Origin: Entomomonas moraniae
GTDB taxonomy: Bacteria; Pseudomonadota; Gammaproteobacteria; Pseudomonadales; Pseudomonadaceae
Assembly (NCBI RefSeq): GCF_003991975.1
Contig: NZ_CP029822.1
Span: forward strand, 2,753,648 to 2,817,647
DNA: 64,000 nt
Direction of reading: 5' to 3'
Part shown: positions 59,916 through 64,000 of the stretch, one piece after another
Layout: every line of letters begins with the position of its first letter
Position numbering within the stretch: position 1 is the first letter of the stretch
The notes under the pieces: generated by a model
Database searches by the model: none
Seen by the model: only the letters and a program-made list of their open reading frames with translations
What the model was told of the DNA's origin: nothing
Made by a program: the position numbers and the translations under genes

Positions 59916-60203
59916 TCAGTAATAGGTATTGAGCATGGTCACGGTGAGTATTAACAGGGCTAATAAAATAGCAGCTATTATTGTGCAAAGAATGATGAGT
60001 ACTTTTCTGGTATTTTGGTCTTGATTGTCAATGGCTGAACTAAATTTAGATAAGCTAAAACCACCGAATAAGGCGAAAACTGTGGCTAGTCCATAAAGAA
60101 CAATGAGTGAATAACTATTCATTGCAAAGCCAATCGTCAGCCCGATGATAAAGCCTAGTACACCACCAATAATAGCTAACGAAGCAGCAAATAATTTATT
60201 CAT
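59916..60203 (-). CDS. Small membrane protein of unknown function
   Basis: A 95-residue protein with three predicted membrane helices: about 5-27 (AASLAIIGGVLGFIIGLTIG), 30-50 and 68-92 (VLIILCTIIAAILLALLILT). A polar Ser/Asp/Gln loop separates the last two. I do not recognise it. It lies 62 bases after the sulfate-binding protein gene in the same direction and may be cotranscribed. The first helix is glycine-rich and could be a glycine-zipper type segment. No cysteine pairs or catalytic motifs are seen. Confidence 0.65.
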   Translation of the reverse strand: MNKLFAASLAIIGGVLGFIIGLTIGFAMNSYSLIVLYGLATVFALFGGFSLSKFSSAIDNQDQNTRKVLIILCTIIAAILLALLILTVTMLNTYY

Positions 60204-60265
60204 GTTTTTCCATTCTAATTAGGCTAGATAATATCTAGCCTAAATGGTGAGAGAGTGTATTGAAA

Positions 60266-61264
60266 TTAAGGTGTGTAAATTTGGTCAAAAATAGCACCGT
60301 CAGCAAAGTGTTTTTGTTGAATATCTTTCCAATCACCAAAGTTTTCTTTAATTGATAAAAACTCTACTTTAGGGAAGCGGTCAGCATACTCAGCTAATAT
60401 CGCTGGGTTTCTTGGGCGTAAGTAATTTTTAGCCGCTATGCGTTGTCCCTCATCGGACCATAAGTATTTTAAATAAGCCTCGGCTTCGGGTTTAGTTTTC
60501 TTGGTTTCAACTACCTTTTCAACAACCGCTACAGGAAGTTCAGCTTCAGCAGAAACACTAGGGTAAACCACTTCAAAACTACCTTTACCAAACTCTTTAG
60601 CAATCATTTCGGCTTCATTTTCAAAGGTTACGAGTACATCACCTTGATGATTTTGCATAAAGGTTGATGTGGCTGCACGGCCACCTGTATCGAGGATTGA
60701 GACATTTTTGAAGAGACTTTTTACGAATGCCTTGGCTTTTTCCTCATCGCCACCTTGTTTAAGGGCATAACCCCATGCAGATAAATAACTATAACGCCCA
60801 TTTCCTGATGTCTTAGGGTTGGGGATGATCACTTCAGTTCCTTCTTTGACAAGGTCTGACCAGTCCTTAATATTTTTAGGGTTACCTTTACGTACAATAA
60901 ATACCGTTGCAGAGGTGAACGGCGCGCTGTCATTAGGGAGTAACGTTTGCCAGTTTTCAGGTATTAAGTTACCTCGGGTTGCAATTGCATCGATATCAGT
61001 TGCCATGTTCATGGTGACAACATCAGCTTTTAACCCATCAATCACAGAGCGGGCTTGTTTGCTTGAGCCGCCGTGTGACATTTGGACTCTGACTTTGTCA
61101 TCTTTATGCTGTTCATTCCAGTTTTTTTCAAAAGCAGGATTGTAGTCTCTATAAAAATCGCGCATGACATCGTAAGAGACATTAAGGAGTAGCTTATCAG
61201 CCCATACTGGGCCAGTAAAAGCGACAGTTAGTGATAAAGCCGCATTGAGTAGAATCCGATTCAT
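60266..61264 (-). CDS. sbp: Sulfate ABC transporter substrate-binding protein
   Basis: Periplasmic binding protein of 332 residues with a signal peptide (about 1-22, TGPVWA before DKLLLNVSYD). The body has the Sbp/CysP pattern: SYDVMRDFYRDYNPAF, MSHGGSSKQARSVIDG, NPKTSGNGRYSYLSAWGYA, DTGGRAATSTFMQ and the closing FPKVEFLSIKENFGDW. It delivers sulfate or thiosulfate to the CysTWA transporter, but no cysT, cysW or cysA is found in this window, so it is an orphan here. Distinguishing Sbp from CysP by eye is not secure. Confidence 0.88.
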   Translation of the reverse strand: MNRILLNAALSLTVAFTGPVWADKLLLNVSYDVMRDFYRDYNPAFEKNWNEQHKDDKVRVQMSHGGSSKQARSVIDGLKADVVTMNMATDIDAIATRGNLIPENWQTLLPNDSAPFTSATVFIVRKGNPKNIKDWSDLVKEGTEVIIPNPKTSGNGRYSYLSAWGYALKQGGDEEKAKAFVKSLFKNVSILDTGGRAATSTFMQNHQGDVLVTFENEAEMIAKEFGKGSFEVVYPSVSAEAELPVAVVEKVVETKKTKPEAEAYLKYLWSDEGQRIAAKNYLRPRNPAILAEYADRFPKVEFLSIKENFGDWKDIQQKHFADGAIFDQIYTP

Positions 61265-61591
61265 GTGTTCGCCTGCTATGAAGTAAGATTTAAAGTGTTT
61301 AAAAGTTAATTAATGTTTCAAAGTAGAATGATATAGTAACAAATACTCTAGTGTTTACTAATCATTATTGAATATTTTATTGGAATATCAATATGCATAT
61401 TTATTATTTAGTGATAAGGAAATTATTTTTAAGCTACCTAAATTAATTGTATAAAAATATTGCAAATATAAATGAGAATCATTATATTTAATAATTGATA
61501 ACTAGTTATTACTAATTTGCCATCCAAAATTTGGCTTATTTTCTATAGCTATACCATGTAGATATTACTAACAGTAGAGTCTTTCCATATT
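61265..61591. other. Divergent promoter region of sbp and TonB receptor
   Basis: An AT-rich gap of 327 bases serving the leftward sbp and the rightward TonB receptor. Apart from the Fur box at 61468-61486 I see no further elements. Confidence 0.5.
61468..61486 (+). promoter_or_regulatory. Fur box upstream of the TonB receptor
   Basis: ATAAATGAGAATCATTATA matches 14 of 19 positions of the Fur consensus GATAATGATAATCATTATC, including the full core AATGA-AATCATTAT. It lies about 105 bases before the receptor's ATG. Iron-regulated expression is expected. Confidence 0.8.
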
Positions 61592-63808
61592 ATGAAAAAA
61601 TATACGAAAACATCACTTAGTTTTGCCGTGGCGTCAGCAAGCTTACCCATGATGGGTTATGCTGACACTAGTGGAGAGAAAGTATTAGAATTAGATACAC
61701 TAACAATTGAGGGGCATAAAGAGACACCTTATCAAACTAAAAAATTGTCTTCGCCTAAGTACACTCAAGAGTTAGTTGATACACCTCAAAGTATTACCGT
61801 TGTGCCTAGGGCAGTTATCGAGCAGCAAAATGCTCAAACCCTTCAAGACGTATTATCGAATGTCCCTGGTGTTACTTTTAACTCTGGTGAGGGCAATGGT
61901 GGGGTGGGGGATAGCATAAATATCCGCGGTTTTAATAGTGGCGATTACGGTGGCTCTAATGTGTACATTGACGGCGTTCGTGACTCAGCATTTTATACAC
62001 GAACCGACATGTATAATATTGAACAAGTTGAAGTGATTAAGGGTTCTAGTTCTGCTGCTTGGGGTGCGGGTGTCATTGGTGGAGCTATTAACCTTGTGAC
62101 TAAAACACCTAAGCTTGAAGATTTTGCTAAAGTTGGCGCTGGTGTGGGAACGGCTGATTATAAACGCCTAACGTTTGATGGCAATAAAGTTTTAGAACAT
62201 GATTCAGGAACAGCCGCGCGCCTTAATATGGCTTGGCAAGATTCAGGGATAGATGGGCGTGATTGGTTTAAGCGTAATCGCTGGGGGATTGCACCATCGA
62301 TTTCTTTCGGTTTAAATACTAATACTCGTAATACGTTAGCCTATGAGCATTTAACAGATAATGGTAATTATGATTATGGTATACCCACAAAAGTCTCTAA
62401 TAACAGGCCTCACAAAGTAGATGGTGTTAAATGGGATGGTTATTTTGGCTACCGTAATCTTGATAGAGAAGACCAACGCATTGATCGTATTTCATGGAAG
62501 TTTGAACATGACTTTAATGATAATATTAGCTTTAATAATCAGGCAACTTGGTCTCAATTACAACGCTCTTATATTGTAACAACCCCTAGTGGTGCTAACG
62601 CATCCCTTAGACGTTTGCAAGGTGTTGCAAGGCATACAGATAACCAAACATTTAGCAATCAAACTAATATTATTTGGAAGTTTGATACCTTAGGCGTGAA
62701 ACACACGTTAGTGACAGGAATGGAGTTAACCCGACAATATCTTGATTATAAGTCAGGAGGGTTACGCTGGCACAGTGCGATGGTTTCTAACTCTGTACCT
62801 GCCGATCCTAGCCATCCTGCTTCACAGTTTGTAGGTAACAAAGAAATTGCTTATACCAGTAAAATCAGTGCCGACTCTACCACTAAGGCTTTTTATGTCA
62901 TGGATACCTTAGAGTTTGGTAAATACTGGCAATTAGATTTATCGGCTCGTCAAGATCATTATAAAGCCCGTATTACAGATACTAAAAGTCGCTCTGCTAT
63001 TAACTCGGGTGGCAAACCTACAGGCGCTTATACTCCATGGGCGAAAGGTGATAATGAGCACAATAACGACAAACTATTTAGTTACCGTACAGCATTAGTC
63101 TTCAAGCCTGTAGAGTATGGCAGTATTTATGCTAGTTTCAGTACAGCGCAACAGCCACAATCAATACGTATTGCGACTTCGGGTAGTTTGGGTGATGATT
63201 TATCCCCGACTAAAGGTAAAAGTTATGAGTTAGGTACTAAATGGGATCTATTCAATGAGCGGCTTTCTTTAACTGCTGCTATTTTTAGAACAAAAGTTGA
63301 TGCAACAGACATGGATGATACTGTAACGCCAATACAAACTTACAGTTATAAGCAAAAAACGGATGGGGTTGAGTTAGGTGTATCAGGTAACATCACAGAC
63401 CGTTGGTCAGTCTTTGCGGGTTATGCCTATATGGACAGTAAGGTCGAAGGACGAGAAGGTTGGGATGATGGGATTACATTACCCAATACCCCTAGAAACT
63501 CAGCTAGTCTATGGAGTAGCTATGAGCTACCTTATGATATAACGGTGAGCTATGGTGTTCGTTATGTTGGCGAAAGAAGTATTCCTGGTGGACGCGGAAC
63601 TTCGATGAGTCATAGTTCAAAAACGGTTGTGCCTAGCTACAGTGTTCATGATGCAGCCATTGCTTGGCAGGCGAATAAAAACCTTAACTTAAGATTAAAT
63701 ATTAATAATATATTTAATAAGCACTACTGGCGTCAATATAACGGACGTGGTTTTGGATTGCCAGGCCCAGGACAAGGAGCACAGTTAACAGCTGAATACA
63801 GTTTCTAA
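61592..63808 (+). CDS. TonB-dependent catecholate siderophore receptor (Fiu/PiuA-like)
   Basis: Outer-membrane receptor of 738 residues with a signal peptide (to about residue 24, MMGYADTSGE). The plug domain has TPQSITVVPRAVIEQQNAQ, VPGVTFNSGEGNG and EQVEVIKGSSSAAWGAGVIGG. A 22-strand barrel follows and ends with the required C-terminal Phe (TAEYSF). By eye it resembles Fiu of E. coli and PiuA of Pseudomonas. A Sel1-type gene follows directly, as with piuA. Iron import with TonB is expected; the exact siderophore is unknown. Confidence 0.88.
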   Translation: MKKYTKTSLSFAVASASLPMMGYADTSGEKVLELDTLTIEGHKETPYQTKKLSSPKYTQELVDTPQSITVVPRAVIEQQNAQTLQDVLSNVPGVTFNSGEGNGGVGDSINIRGFNSGDYGGSNVYIDGVRDSAFYTRTDMYNIEQVEVIKGSSSAAWGAGVIGGAINLVTKTPKLEDFAKVGAGVGTADYKRLTFDGNKVLEHDSGTAARLNMAWQDSGIDGRDWFKRNRWGIAPSISFGLNTNTRNTLAYEHLTDNGNYDYGIPTKVSNNRPHKVDGVKWDGYFGYRNLDREDQRIDRISWKFEHDFNDNISFNNQATWSQLQRSYIVTTPSGANASLRRLQGVARHTDNQTFSNQTNIIWKFDTLGVKHTLVTGMELTRQYLDYKSGGLRWHSAMVSNSVPADPSHPASQFVGNKEIAYTSKISADSTTKAFYVMDTLEFGKYWQLDLSARQDHYKARITDTKSRSAINSGGKPTGAYTPWAKGDNEHNNDKLFSYRTALVFKPVEYGSIYASFSTAQQPQSIRIATSGSLGDDLSPTKGKSYELGTKWDLFNERLSLTAAIFRTKVDATDMDDTVTPIQTYSYKQKTDGVELGVSGNITDRWSVFAGYAYMDSKVEGREGWDDGITLPNTPRNSASLWSSYELPYDITVSYGVRYVGERSIPGGRGTSMSHSSKTVVPSYSVHDAAIAWQANKNLNLRLNINNIFNKHYWRQYNGRGFGLPGPGQGAQLTAEYSF

Positions 63809-64000
63809 TGACGATTAATAGACTCATTAATTTTTCGGTAACAACGCCCCACCAAGCTGCCAGTTTAATACTGGTAGCGGCTAAACAAGGTGATGCTATA
63901 GCCCAAGCAAAGTTGGGGCAACTGTTATTAGATGGTTATGGCATTACACAGGACTCAGTGCTTGCCTTTAAGTGGTTTAGTATTTCGGAAAAGAACGGTT
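63808..64000 (+). CDS. Sel1 repeat protein, start only (cut by right edge)
   Basis: The ATG overlaps the receptor stop by one base (TAATG). The 64 visible residues contain a Sel1/TPR-like repeat: AAKQGDAIAQAKLGQLLLDG then YGITQDSVLAFKWFSISEK. Sel1 genes follow piuA in Pseudomonas, and a PiuC-type Fe(II) dioxygenase gene may come next beyond the window. The function is unknown. Confidence 0.8.
   Translation, partial: MTINRLINFSVTTPHQAASLILVAAKQGDAIAQAKLGQLLLDGYGITQDSVLAFKWFSISEKNG

Overview
This window looks like a chromosomal segment of a small-genome, AT-rich gammaproteobacterium of the Pseudomonas lineage. The Entomomonas type of insect-gut Pseudomonadaceae fits best, but that is an inference from gene content, gene order and low GC, not a match I could run. 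Pseudomonas-type neighbourhoods include fimT-pilV-pilW-pilX-pilY1-pilE, tRNA-Gln/prs/rplY/pth/ychF, yibN-grxC-secB, serA beside a D-2-hydroxyglutarate dehydrogenase, pyrG-kdsA-eno, grpE-dnaK-dnaJ-dapB, mrcB beside a TPR lipoprotein, and an AlgP-like protein. I see no phage, transposase, CRISPR array or plasmid genes.

Layout. 1-400: a decayed lipoprotein gene cut by the window edge. 462-7218: a minor-pilin operon read leftward. 7767-10682: an MFS transporter and an aldehyde dehydrogenase. 10939-19720: mostly leftward housekeeping genes (rimI, holD, speG, secB, grxC, yibN, ychF, pth, rplY, prs, tRNA-Gln), then mltF facing tadA-cpdA. 20599-26959: a DUF4124 protein, rlmJ, ppx, a TraB/GumN protein, folM, xerD and an Lrp-type regulator. 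26966-32851: an accessory-looking block of two exported hydrolases, a cyclophilin-like protein, a NepI-like exporter, a divergent LysR regulator and a YhdH-type reductase. 32920-33577: a broken alpha-carbonic anhydrase. 34100-34588: the major pilin with a sigma-54 promoter. 34934-42919: serA, D-2-hydroxyglutarate dehydrogenase, a racemase, psiE, eno, kdsA and pyrG. 43218-49585: the heat-shock chaperones under a sigma-32 promoter, then dapB, hemE and tsaC. 49688-55971: algP-like, mrcB, an lpoP-like gene, rep and a Nudix hydrolase. 56142-59689: tricarballylate oxidation genes with their LysR regulator. 59916-64000: a small membrane protein, an orphan sulfate-binding protein, and a Fur-boxed TonB receptor followed by a Sel1 protein cut by the right edge.

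How the genes work together. The minor pilins and PilY1 would prime and cap the pilus built from PilA, whose gene lies about 27 kb away. PBP1b and its presumed lipoprotein activator are adjacent. SerA and the D-2-hydroxyglutarate dehydrogenase are divergent neighbours, consistent with the known recycling of D-2-hydroxyglutarate made by SerA.

I found no convincing undescribed system. The most useful observations are two broken genes at 1-400 and 32920-33577, a recognisable DNA polymerase III psi subunit (holD) beside rimI, a PilY1 that seems to lack the canonical calcium loop, well-formed sigma-54, sigma-32 and Fur sites, and possible RNA-level control of prs and rplY. Several start codons were moved to internal positions supported by ribosome binding sites or family N-termini.
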